A DNA stretch of 64,000 bases from Sphingobacteriales bacterium UTBCD1 (GTDB taxonomy: Bacteria; Bacteroidota; Bacteroidia; Chitinophagales; Chitinophagaceae): contig MWTC01000041.1 in NCBI GenBank assembly GCA_002066995.1, positions 62,001 through 126,000 on the forward strand, read 5' to 3'. Under the pieces are notes generated by a model. It was not told where the DNA came from, did not search any database, and was given only the letters and a program-made list of their open reading frames with translations. Below, one piece after another: positions 27,688-35,807 of the stretch. Made by a program: the position numbers and the translations under genes. Position 1 is the first letter of the stretch. Every line of letters starts with the position of its first letter.

Positions 27688-27704
27688 AACCATCTTTGAT
27701 GGTT
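27688..27704 (+). terminator. Weak hairpin after rpsO
   Basis: AACCATC, a TTT loop and GATGGTT, 16 bp after the rpsO stop, followed by a loosely T-rich stretch. It could be a partial terminator or an RNA-processing site between rpsO and pnp. The stem is short and the T run is poor. Confidence 0.35.
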
Positions 27705-27896
27705 ATCTTTCAGTTTCCCGCTCCCATAATTTTCAGACCTGTTTTGCTTTTCCAATATTATTGATTTGCAATTAACGGGTGAAAGAGGTTGCGGAAATAA
27801 AAAGATAGAACCTGCACTGCAAAAGTATAGTGTAATCAAGCCGGCACCTCTTTTTCTGTTTCTGTATTTATTAATCAAACAACACATTTAAACAAC

Positions 27897-30062
27897 ATGT
27901 TACAACAACCGATTCGAAAAACATTTGATATAGGCGATGGCCGCGAGGTGACGATCGAAACAGGAAGGCTGGCCCGCCAGGCCGATGGAGCCGTTACGGT
28001 TTCCATAGGCAATTGCATGATACTTGCTACAGTGGTGGCAAGTAAAGAAGCCAAAGAAAGACAATCATTTTTCCCATTGACAGTTGATTACCAGGAAAAA
28101 TTTGCATCCGCAGGCCGGATACCCGGTTCATTTTTTAAAAGAGAAGCCAGGCTGAATGATTACGAGGTACTGACTTCAAGACTGATTGACAGGGCACTCC
28201 GCCCTTTATTTCCTGACGATTATTTATGTGATGTACAGGTACTGGTGACACTGATCTCAAGTGATCCTGAGATTTTGCCCGATGCAATGGCCTGCCTTGC
28301 TGCTTCAGCCGCATTGGCTGTATCGGATGTACCGATCAAAGAAATTATTTCGGAAGTCAGGGTGGGCAGGGTGGATGGTCAGTTCAAAATAAATCCAACC
28401 CGTGCAGAAATGGAGAAATCAGATGTTGATTTCATTGTAGCCGCCACGGACAAAAACCTGATGATGGTGGAAGGCGGAGCGCAGGAGTGCAGTGAAGCGG
28501 ATCTTTGCAAAGTGCTGGAGATAGCACATGATGCTATCCGCATACAGGTAAAAGCGCAGGAAGAACTAAGAACCCTGGCCGGGGTGAAAGGAAAAAGAGA
28601 TTATGTAAAACCCAAACAGGATGAAGCGTTACTTAAAAAGGTAGAAGTGTTTGCCAAAGAAAAAGTATATGAGATTGCAAAAGGAAAATTGGGAAAAACA
28701 GAAAGATCTGAAAAGTTCAAAGCGATCAAAGAAGAATTACAAGAGTATCTAAAGAAAGAGTTCAATATAGCAGAAGGTGAAGACCTGCCGGACGAAACAA
28801 AGAAAATGGCAGGCAGGTACTATGACGACCTTCAATATGAAGTGGTCCGGGATATGATCCTGGATGAAAAAGTGCGCTTGGATGGCCGTGGACTGGAAGA
28901 CATCAGGCAGTTGGATATGGAAGTGGATGTGCTTCCTTCACCACATGGTGCAGCCTTGTTTACCAGAGGTGAGACCCAATCTCTTACGACAGTCACTTTA
29001 GGAACTCCATTAGATGAATTATTAGTTGAAAGTGCAGCAAAATCCGACTATACAAGATTCATTCTTCATTATAATTTTCCTCCTTTCTCTACCGGCGAGG
29101 TGAAAATGATGAGAGCTCCGGGAAGAAGAGAGGTCGGCCATGGAAACCTGGCAATGCGTTCTTTAAAACAAATGATGCCTTCAGGCGATTTTGCTTACAC
29201 CGTTCGTGTAGTGAGTGATATCCTTGAATCTAACGGTTCTTCATCTATGGCTACAGTTTGTGCCGGTTCTCTTGCTTTAATGGATGCAGGAGTACCGATC
29301 CCCAAACACGTATCCGGGGTTGCAATGGGATTGATCACTAAGGGAGATAAGTATGCTATCCTGACTGATATTCTCGGTGACGAGGATCATCTTGGCGATA
29401 TGGATTTTAAAGTGACCGGAACCAGAGACGGGATTTGTGGAGTGCAGATGGATATCAAAGTGGATGGATTGAAGATGGAAGTGATGGCTCAGGCATTGGA
29501 GCAGGCCCGCCGCGGCAGGTTGCACATCCTTGACGCTATGTACAGGTGCATACCTGAAGCGAGATCTGAAGTGAAACCTCATGCACCGAGAATGGTGAAG
29601 ATGTTTATTGATCGTGAATTTATTGGTGCAGTGATCGGGCCCGGCGGAAAAGTTATTCAGGAAATTCAGCGTGAGACCGGTACAACAATCAACATAGAGG
29701 AGATCAATAACATGGGTGAGGTCAGCATTTTCGGAACCAATAAAGAAGGAGTGGAGAAGGCACATAACTGGGTGAAAGGAATCGTAGCTGTGCCTACCGT
29801 TGGGGATATATATGAAGCAACGGTAAAATCTATCATGCCTTTTGGAGCTTTTGTCGAATTCTTACCCGGTAAGCAGGGATTGGTTCACATCTCAGAAGTA
29901 AGCTGGAAAAGATTGGAAACATTAGATGGTGTATTAGCAGAAGGATACAAGATAAAAGTAAAACTGATTGGCACAGATCCCAAATCCGGTAAATTCAAAC
30001 TGAGCCGTAAAATTTTATTACCGAAACCGGAACGGCAGGATAACCCTCCTGCGAAGCAATGA
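27897..30062 (+). CDS. pnp: Polyribonucleotide nucleotidyltransferase (PNPase)
   Basis: Phosphorolytic 3'-5' exoribonuclease of RNA decay. The 721-residue length is typical. Two RNase PH domains are present (about 10-230 and 320-550), the second with the catalytic-site GDEDHLGDMDFK. An alpha-helical linker separates them. A KH domain (about 560-620, with GAVIGPGGKVIQEI) and an S1 domain (about 630-700, with GDIYEATVKSIMPFGAFVEF) follow. No consensus promoter was seen on the plus strand in the spacer after rpsO, so read-through from rpsO is likely. Confidence 0.98.
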   Translation: MLQQPIRKTFDIGDGREVTIETGRLARQADGAVTVSIGNCMILATVVASKEAKERQSFFPLTVDYQEKFASAGRIPGSFFKREARLNDYEVLTSRLIDRALRPLFPDDYLCDVQVLVTLISSDPEILPDAMACLAASAALAVSDVPIKEIISEVRVGRVDGQFKINPTRAEMEKSDVDFIVAATDKNLMMVEGGAQECSEADLCKVLEIAHDAIRIQVKAQEELRTLAGVKGKRDYVKPKQDEALLKKVEVFAKEKVYEIAKGKLGKTERSEKFKAIKEELQEYLKKEFNIAEGEDLPDETKKMAGRYYDDLQYEVVRDMILDEKVRLDGRGLEDIRQLDMEVDVLPSPHGAALFTRGETQSLTTVTLGTPLDELLVESAAKSDYTRFILHYNFPPFSTGEVKMMRAPGRREVGHGNLAMRSLKQMMPSGDFAYTVRVVSDILESNGSSSMATVCAGSLALMDAGVPIPKHVSGVAMGLITKGDKYAILTDILGDEDHLGDMDFKVTGTRDGICGVQMDIKVDGLKMEVMAQALEQARRGRLHILDAMYRCIPEARSEVKPHAPRMVKMFIDREFIGAVIGPGGKVIQEIQRETGTTINIEEINNMGEVSIFGTNKEGVEKAHNWVKGIVAVPTVGDIYEATVKSIMPFGAFVEFLPGKQGLVHISEVSWKRLETLDGVLAEGYKIKVKLIGTDPKSGKFKLSRKILLPKPERQDNPPAKQ

Positions 30063-30160
30063 TTTCTTTCCGGTAAAGATGGAATTGTTCATTAGAATCC
30101 GGGAGGGCAATCGTTTGACCTGGTAATAATAATGGTGATGCTGCTTCGTTTTATTTAATG

Positions 30161-30168
30161 TACTTTTG
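30161..30168 (+). promoter_or_regulatory. -7 promoter element (TACTTTTG) of plsY
   Basis: Exact TAnnTTTG match 24 nt before the plsY ATG at 30193. It overlaps the TTG (30166) that opens the longer frame, so that start is rejected. AAAGGA just before the ATG is a plausible ribosome-binding site. Confidence 0.65.
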
Positions 30169-30192
30169 CAACTCATCTTCAACCAAAGGACT

Positions 30193-30864
30193 ATGAACGA
30201 ACTGTTATTAATAGTTCTTGCATATCTGATCGGTAGCATTCCAACAGCAGTGTGGGTGAGCAAATATTTCTTTGGTATTGATATCCGTGAATACGGCAGC
30301 GGTAACTCCGGGGCTACCAACACCTACAGGGTTTTCGGGTTTAAATGGGGTACCATGGTCATGATTATTGACATGCTCAAAGGCATAGCAGCAGTTAAGC
30401 TAGCTTATTTACTCCCTAATTATGTTGACAATGAAACACAGCTTATCAATCTCCAGATCGGGCTTGGATTGGCCGCAGTCATAGGACATATTTTCCCGAT
30501 ATGGGCCGAATTCAGAGGCGGAAAGGGTGTGGCTACACTATTTGGATTAGTACTTGGAATTTCTCCATGGACTGCTTTAAGTTGTGTTGGCATCTTTTTA
30601 CTTGTGCTGTATCTCACAAGGTTTGTTTCACTGAGCTCAATCTTAGCCAGTATTGCTTTTCCTGTATTTATTCTTGTAATTTTTAACGAAAGGGAGCACC
30701 TGTACCGAATCTTTGCCATTGCCGTTGCACTGATGGTATTGCTGACGCATCAAAAAAATATCGGGCGACTTTTCAGGGGGAGCGAAAGTAAAGTCCCCAT
30801 CTTAAAATACAGAGACCGTCGCCGGCAGAGAAAAAAAGTACTGAACAATCACCGGGAGGATTAG
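30193..30864 (+). CDS. plsY: Glycerol-3-phosphate acyltransferase PlsY
   Basis: Inner-membrane enzyme that transfers the acyl group from acyl-phosphate to glycerol 3-phosphate, the first step of phospholipid synthesis. About 223 residues with five or so membrane segments. Family motifs are visible: GSGNSGATNTYR near residue 38 and FRGGKGVAT near residue 110. The C-terminus is a basic tail (DRRRQRKKVLN). It has its own promoter. Confidence 0.96.
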   Translation: MNELLLIVLAYLIGSIPTAVWVSKYFFGIDIREYGSGNSGATNTYRVFGFKWGTMVMIIDMLKGIAAVKLAYLLPNYVDNETQLINLQIGLGLAAVIGHIFPIWAEFRGGKGVATLFGLVLGISPWTALSCVGIFLLVLYLTRFVSLSSILASIAFPVFILVIFNEREHLYRIFAIAVALMVLLTHQKNIGRLFRGSESKVPILKYRDRRRQRKKVLNNHRED

Positions 30865-30927
30865 ACTAACCAATTTTTTAAGAATGTTTTTATGAAACAA
30901 TTATTTGTTTTACAAAATTCCTTTATC

Positions 30928-31746
30928 ATGAAAAGAACAATTGTTTTATTTCTTACAGTCTCAATTTTATTTCAATTTTTTTCCTGTACCCGTAATGCCA
31001 TAACAGGCCGTCAGCAATTCAAATTGCTACCTGATTCTGAAATGCAATCCATGGCGTTGCAGCAATACAATGAATTTTTAACTGCTAATAAAGTTGTGCC
31101 TGCATCCAATAAAGATGCGGAAATGGTTAAGAGAGTGGGGCAGCGCATTACCAAAGCGGTGGAAAATTATTATTCATCAAAAGGGCTTTCTAAAGAACTG
31201 GAAGGATATAAATGGGAGTACAACCTGGTGGACAGTAAGGAAGCAAATGCATGGTGTATGCCGGGTGGAAAGATCGTTGTGTACACCGGCTTGCTGCCCA
31301 TCACTCAAAATGAAGCAGCGTTAGCAGTGGTAATGGGTCATGAAGTATCCCATGCCATTTTCAATCATGGCAATGAAAGAATGAGTCAGCAATTAGGCGC
31401 TGCAGCTGTCCAGGAAGGTTTAAACGCAGCGCTTGCAAACAAACCGTCTGAAACGAGAAATATTTTCCTGGCATCATTTGGAGTGAGTGCTCAACTCGGA
31501 TTCCTTTTACCGTTCTCAAGAAAACACGAATCAGAAGCAGATCATTACGGATTGTTTTGGGCTGCCATGGCAGGATATGATCCGAGAGAAGCAATTCCAT
31601 TGTGGCAACGGATGGAAAAAGCAGCTAACGGACAGTCGCCTCCGGAATTTTTGAGTACGCATCCCTCCGAAGGCCGCAGGATCGAAGATCTGCAAAAATA
31701 TATGCCGCATGCAATGGAATATTATCATAAAGCTATTGGTAAATGA
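30928..31746 (+). CDS. M48-family metalloprotease lipoprotein
   Basis: Zinc metalloprotease of the M48 (LoiP/YcaL/BepA-like) group, about 272 residues from the ATG at 30928. The signal peptide ends in FQFFSC, a lipobox-like Cys, so it is probably anchored on the periplasmic face. The HEXXH motif is in VVMGHEVSHAIFNHG and the third zinc ligand Glu in HESEADHYGL. STHPSEGRRIEDL near the C-terminus is typical. The likely role is quality control of outer-membrane proteins, inferred from family. A start at 30892 is possible but puts 12 extra residues before the signal peptide. Confidence 0.9.
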   Translation: MKRTIVLFLTVSILFQFFSCTRNAITGRQQFKLLPDSEMQSMALQQYNEFLTANKVVPASNKDAEMVKRVGQRITKAVENYYSSKGLSKELEGYKWEYNLVDSKEANAWCMPGGKIVVYTGLLPITQNEAALAVVMGHEVSHAIFNHGNERMSQQLGAAAVQEGLNAALANKPSETRNIFLASFGVSAQLGFLLPFSRKHESEADHYGLFWAAMAGYDPREAIPLWQRMEKAANGQSPPEFLSTHPSEGRRIEDLQKYMPHAMEYYHKAIGK

Positions 31747-31839
31747 ACAGGACATAAAAATTTGATTGCATTCAAGTAATTTTTTTTAGTAAACAACCGG
31801 TTTTTCTGAAAAAGTGTTCCTAATGCCATCAATTTGTAT

Positions 31840-31847
31840 TATCTTTG
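31840..31847 (+). promoter_or_regulatory. -7 promoter element (TATCTTTG) of the 150-residue conserved protein gene
   Basis: Exact TAnnTTTG match; the predicted transcript start near 31853 gives a leader of about 68 nt before the ATG at 31922, longer than the leaders of neighbouring genes. I found no convincing stem-loop in the leader. Confidence 0.55.
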
Positions 31848-31921
31848 CACTCCCTACTTTGAGAACTTCGCATACGACCTTAGTGGCCAGTTGCACGAAA
31901 CACTTAAAATAGTTTCTACTT

Positions 31922-32374
31922 ATGTCACAAACGTTGTTTGAAAAACTGCAATACGCAGATGAAAAGAATCTTCTGATACAGGGTCTTCCTTCTTCCATCG
32001 AGAAACAGTTTCACAAACTTTCCTTTGCGAAAAATGTGACACCCCTTTTGCGGAGCAGGAAAATCGATTTTGCACTCGTATTCGCTGTAAATGTGAACCA
32101 GCTTAATGGTATTCTTAACGAGGTAATGCCTGCATTAAAAGAAGACTCCAAGTTCTGGGTCGCTTATCCAAAAGTTGCTTCCAAAATCGTTACCGATCTT
32201 AACCGGGAAAGAAGCTGGAACAGGCTTACCAATGCCGGGTATGAAAGCATTCACCAGGTTGAATTAGATCATGTATGGACTGCAATGAGATTTGAAAAAG
32301 CAGAAGAACAGAACATGAGGGAAGTAGAAGTGGCAGCTACCCGTAAAAGAGTTGCAGCATCAATGGCTGATTAA
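31922..32374 (+). CDS. Small conserved protein, DUF3052-like
   Basis: A 150-residue soluble protein. I recognise the pattern rather than a function: FALVFAVNVNQLNGIL, then a central KFWVAYPKVASKIVTDLNR, then HVWTAMRF, which resembles DUF3052-type proteins (DFVLLF..., LWIAYPK..., TWSALRF). The C-terminus is charged (EEQNMREVEVAATRKR). It has no signal peptide or membrane segment. It has its own promoter; the CYTH gene follows with a separate -7 element. Confidence 0.6.
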   Translation: MSQTLFEKLQYADEKNLLIQGLPSSIEKQFHKLSFAKNVTPLLRSRKIDFALVFAVNVNQLNGILNEVMPALKEDSKFWVAYPKVASKIVTDLNRERSWNRLTNAGYESIHQVELDHVWTAMRFEKAEEQNMREVEVAATRKRVAASMAD

Positions 32375-32396
32375 TTTCCTGACGAGTAAAATTATT

Positions 32397-32404
32397 TAGG
32401 TTTG
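32397..32404 (+). promoter_or_regulatory. -7 promoter element (TAGGTTTG) of the CYTH gene
   Basis: Exact TAnnTTTG match 24 nt before the ATG at 32429; it overlaps the upstream TTG start (32402), which is therefore unlikely. Confidence 0.5.
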
Positions 32405-32428
32405 CCGGATAACAGCAGACCTTTTTTT

Positions 32429-32959
32429 ATGCCTTATATTAATGTAGAGATTAAAGCACGGTGTCCTCATGCATCGTTTATAAGAAATTATTTGCTGCAA
32501 CATCATGCTGATTTTAAAGGGACCGACCAACAAACCGACACTTACTTTAATGTAAAATCCGGGCGGTTAAAACTAAGGGAAGGAATTATAGAAAACAATT
32601 TAATCTATTATCATCGTAAAGATCAGGCGGGGCCAAAAGAATCTGATTTTTCTATAGCAAAAGTAACCGATCCGTTTGCACTAAAAGAAATACTGGAACA
32701 ACTGCTGGGTATTAGAATAATTGTTCAGAAGAAAAGAGAGATCTATTATATCGGTAATGTGAAATTTCATATTGATGAAGTTCCGGAACTTGGCAGTTTT
32801 GTGGAGATAGAAGCAGGGAACATGCTCAATGATCTGACGAAACAACAACTGCAGGAACAATGTAATTTTTACCTGAATGAATTCAGAATCCGGCAAATTG
32901 ACCTGGTTGCAGAATCGTACTGCGACCTGATACTAAAAAAGCCTGATCTCAACGGATAA
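32429..32959 (+). CDS. CYTH-domain protein (class IV adenylate cyclase family)
   Basis: A 176-residue protein of the CYTH triphosphate-tunnel fold. The N-terminal hallmark ExExK appears as NVEIKARC, followed by QQTDTYFNV, RLKLREG and YYHRKDQAGPKESDF, which line the tunnel with basic and acidic side chains. VKFHIDEVPELGSFVEIE is the second acidic strand pair. Members bind triphosphates and include CyaB-type adenylate cyclases and thiamine-triphosphatases; which one this is cannot be told. It overlaps the convergent dnaG gene end by 11 bp. Confidence 0.85.
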   Translation: MPYINVEIKARCPHASFIRNYLLQHHADFKGTDQQTDTYFNVKSGRLKLREGIIENNLIYYHRKDQAGPKESDFSIAKVTDPFALKEILEQLLGIRIIVQKKREIYYIGNVKFHIDEVPELGSFVEIEAGNMLNDLTKQQLQEQCNFYLNEFRIRQIDLVAESYCDLILKKPDLNG

Positions 32960-34982
32960 TGACAGTACCTGTTCTGCGGGTGAGTTCTTTTTCTAACTGT
33001 TTTAAATGAAGATGCGTCCTTTGCAGTATTTCAAATTCCTCATTGGTATGTGATTTTTCAAGGTCTGCCTGGTTTTCAATGAGCATTCGTTTGATCTTTC
33101 GCAGTTTCAGATAATTCAGGGCTGATTCAATTTCATCCCCGGTTTTGTCTTCTTCTGCTTTCAGATACCCGATCAGGGAACTGTCTCTTTCTTTGGTGAC
33201 CGTTTTGATGAAATCTTCATAATCGTTTTCAAAAAGCCTTTCCTGGTACCCGGTTGCCTGGCTGAATTCCCTGCGCCAGCGATCGCTTTGCTCGTAAGGA
33301 AAATTCAAAAGAGAAACAGCAAGGCTGCTCAGGGTTGTATCGGGATGGTAAATGAAATAATTCTTATTGGCGCCGGAACTATCCTTTTGCATCAACTCTT
33401 TGTATGAATTGATCAGCTTCAGGATGTCTGCATTATCAAAAAAACTTTCATCCACCAGTTCAGAAAAAATATATTCTGCAATGAGCTGCTGATCGTTCCA
33501 TTTTTTTACCCCATGCTCCAATAATACTCTTGCAATCTCTCTTTCCTGCAATTCATCCCTGAAAAGCAGCCCAAAGGTGGAATCATCATAGTCGGTGATG
33601 GCTGCTTTTTGTGCATTTTCATCATGGATCTTTGCTTCCCCGAAGGGTAATTTCTTTTCGATTGCAGAAATCCGGTTGCGGATGAATTTGTTTACCAGGG
33701 CATGTAATCCGCTTTCTTCAATCTTCAAAATCTCCGAACAATGTTTGATATAGTCCTGCTGCTTTGTAAAATCTTCTGCTTTGTTGATCTTTGAAATAGT
33801 TTCAGCAATCTGGTTTACCACTTCAGCTTTCTTGTTCGAATCTTTACCGGCATCTTTCAGAGCCACTTCCAGCTGAAAGAGAATAAAATCTTTCTTATTT
33901 TTCTGAATAAATTCCTTGAATGCTGCAACTCCGGATTTATTCACATAACTGTCGGGGTCTTCCTTATCCGGGATCAGCACAAGTTGAACATTCAATCCTT
34001 CTTCCAGGGCCATGTCTAATCCGCGAAGGGCTGCTTTCACTCCGGCCGGATCACCGTCGTAAACAATAACAAGATTCTTTGAATATTTTTTTATCAGCCT
34101 GAGCTGGTCCTGCGTGAGCGATGTGCCACCGGAGGCAACTACATTCTCAATACCTGCCTGGTGCAATGAGATCACATCGGTATAACCTTCCACCAGCAGG
34201 CACTCATCTGCTTTATCAATTGCCTGCCGGGCAAAATAGGATCCATAGAGTATCTTGCTTTTGACATATATCTCATTTTCCGGTGTGTTGATATACTTGG
34301 GGGCCTTGTCATTGCTTTTTAAAATCCGTGCGCCGAAACCCAGCACTTTTCCGCTGTGATTATGTACCGGGAAGATAATCCTGCCCCTGTAATTGTCAAC
34401 CGGCTGCTCATTTCTAAATACAACCAGGCCGGCTTTTAATAACAGATCCGGGTTAAACTGTTTGGCAAGAGCTTCTTTGGTTAATGCGTCTTTTTGCTCC
34501 GGTGAATAACCTAATTGAAATTTTTTAATAATATCTTCACGGAATCCTCGTTCTTTCAAATAGCTCAGACCGATATCTGTACCTTCTTCAGTATCAAACA
34601 GCATTTTGGAAAAAAATTGCTGCGCAAATCCATTGATAATATAAAGGCTCTCGGCAATGTGCAGTTGCAGCCGTTCCTCATCAGATGTATAGGTTTCTTC
34701 TACTTCAACTCCGTATTTGTTGGCCAGCCACCTCAGCGACTCCACATAACTGTATTTCTCATGCTCCATCAGGAAACTGATCGTATTGCCGCTTCGCCCG
34801 CACCCAAAACACTTATAGATCTCTTTGGAAGGAGATACGGTGAATGAAGGTGTTTTTTCATTATGAAAAGGACAAAGGCCAAGAAAATTAGTTCCTCTCT
34901 TCTTCAGTTTGACAAATCCGCCAATTATATCAACGATGTCAATCCGGCTGAGTATCTGCTGTATTGTATTCTGGCTGATCAT
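32949..34982 (-). CDS. dnaG: DNA primase
   Basis: Makes RNA primers for replication. 677 residues. The CHC2 zinc-binding domain uses Cys37, His40, Cys58 and Cys61 (CPFH and CFGC). The TOPRIM catalytic core includes LLVEGYTDV and VIVYDGDPAGVKAA with the Asp-x-Asp metal site. The C-terminal third is helical and DnaB-interacting by analogy. A near-consensus -7 (TACCTTTC) lies about 30 bp upstream of the ATG. Confidence 0.97.
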   Translation of the reverse strand: MISQNTIQQILSRIDIVDIIGGFVKLKKRGTNFLGLCPFHNEKTPSFTVSPSKEIYKCFGCGRSGNTISFLMEHEKYSYVESLRWLANKYGVEVEETYTSDEERLQLHIAESLYIINGFAQQFFSKMLFDTEEGTDIGLSYLKERGFREDIIKKFQLGYSPEQKDALTKEALAKQFNPDLLLKAGLVVFRNEQPVDNYRGRIIFPVHNHSGKVLGFGARILKSNDKAPKYINTPENEIYVKSKILYGSYFARQAIDKADECLLVEGYTDVISLHQAGIENVVASGGTSLTQDQLRLIKKYSKNLVIVYDGDPAGVKAALRGLDMALEEGLNVQLVLIPDKEDPDSYVNKSGVAAFKEFIQKNKKDFILFQLEVALKDAGKDSNKKAEVVNQIAETISKINKAEDFTKQQDYIKHCSEILKIEESGLHALVNKFIRNRISAIEKKLPFGEAKIHDENAQKAAITDYDDSTFGLLFRDELQEREIARVLLEHGVKKWNDQQLIAEYIFSELVDESFFDNADILKLINSYKELMQKDSSGANKNYFIYHPDTTLSSLAVSLLNFPYEQSDRWRREFSQATGYQERLFENDYEDFIKTVTKERDSSLIGYLKAEEDKTGDEIESALNYLKLRKIKRMLIENQADLEKSHTNEEFEILQRTHLHLKQLEKELTRRTGTVIIR

Positions 34983-35304
34983 GGGGCAGGCAAGTTATTG
35001 AATTTAGGAATAGAGGTGAAAGGTAAAAACGGAAATTCTGTTTTGTGCCCGGAAAATATGTGTTAATAGTGATCAATCGATTGAAAAGAATAATATTTCA
35101 GGCCTCTTAATGTTTCTGGGACAATCTGGTCTTTTTAGCGGAATCAAATTTTAAAATAAAACTGTCTGTGAAATTAAGTTATGCCGGTTTTAATGTTCAA
35201 AAAAATTGTTCTGAAATTAAAAAAAGAGTTTTAAATTTAGTGTATTGCTTCCGCCCCCCTGTAAACCGGTAAACAATTTTCTTCACCATTTAAATTTTAA
35301 GATC
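34983..35304. other. 322-bp intergenic region between dnaG and the helical unknown
   Basis: AT-rich DNA between divergent genes. It must contain the dnaG promoter (minus strand, TACCTTTC near 35018) and that of the gene at 35305. A weak plus-strand candidate is TAAATTTA at 35232-35239. I see no RNA gene, repeat or conserved peptide here. Confidence 0.5.
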
Positions 35305-35685
35305 ATGGTTCAGGCAGACATCCCGCAGCTCTCCGGAGAGTGCAACACCTGGAGGGAAACTCTTCGTCAGTACAGAGACGAATTCACCAAAGACAAATCT
35401 CACCTCCAGCATGTAGCAAGCCAGCCACTCTCCAAAGACCAGCTACAACAGGTAGAACATCTCCACAATCAGTTTCACATTCAACTTATCAACATTCACG
35501 ATCTGAAACAAGCGATCAAAGCTCATGACCGAAATCTAAGTCTTGAAGTAGCGGTCCATGAAGGTTCGCTAAGTAAAGACACATTGACAAATCATGAAAG
35601 TTTGCTGGAACAGTATCAATCATTGGGAAAAACCCTGCAGGAACTCAGGGAAGAGTTCAGCGGATTCCTGGACAAGGCGCAGTAG
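35305..35685 (+). CDS. Small helical protein of unknown function
   Basis: Not recognised. A 126-residue protein from the ATG at 35305, almost entirely predicted helix with heptad-like spacing of Leu and charged residues (QLQQVEHLHNQFH, LHDLKQAIKAHD-like stretches, LLEQYQSLGKTLQEL), so a coiled coil or helical bundle is likely. It has no signal peptide, membrane segment or cysteine cluster; it contains a single Trp. It could be an adaptor or a stress protein. It lies 122 bp upstream of the EF-G paralogue on the same strand and might share its transcript. Confidence 0.65.
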   Translation: MVQADIPQLSGECNTWRETLRQYRDEFTKDKSHLQHVASQPLSKDQLQQVEHLHNQFHIQLINIHDLKQAIKAHDRNLSLEVAVHEGSLSKDTLTNHESLLEQYQSLGKTLQELREEFSGFLDKAQ

Positions 35686-35807
35686 TGCAGGTATTTTGAT
35701 CTGAATAAGGCAACCGCATAACCAGATTAAGGAAAATTATCAACTCTTGTCTTTTCTACCCATTAGATTCAGAAGACAACCGACTTTAATTTCTAAAAAA
35801 TAATACT

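Noticed and set aside
27633-27887. An 84-residue minus-strand open frame over the rpsO 3' end and spacer
   Set aside because: No protein-like pattern, overlaps rpsO coding sequence; best read as a shadow frame despite a nearby -7 match.
29277-29765. A 162-residue minus-strand frame inside pnp
   Set aside because: Shadow of the KH/RNase PH region; His/Leu-rich with no family motif.
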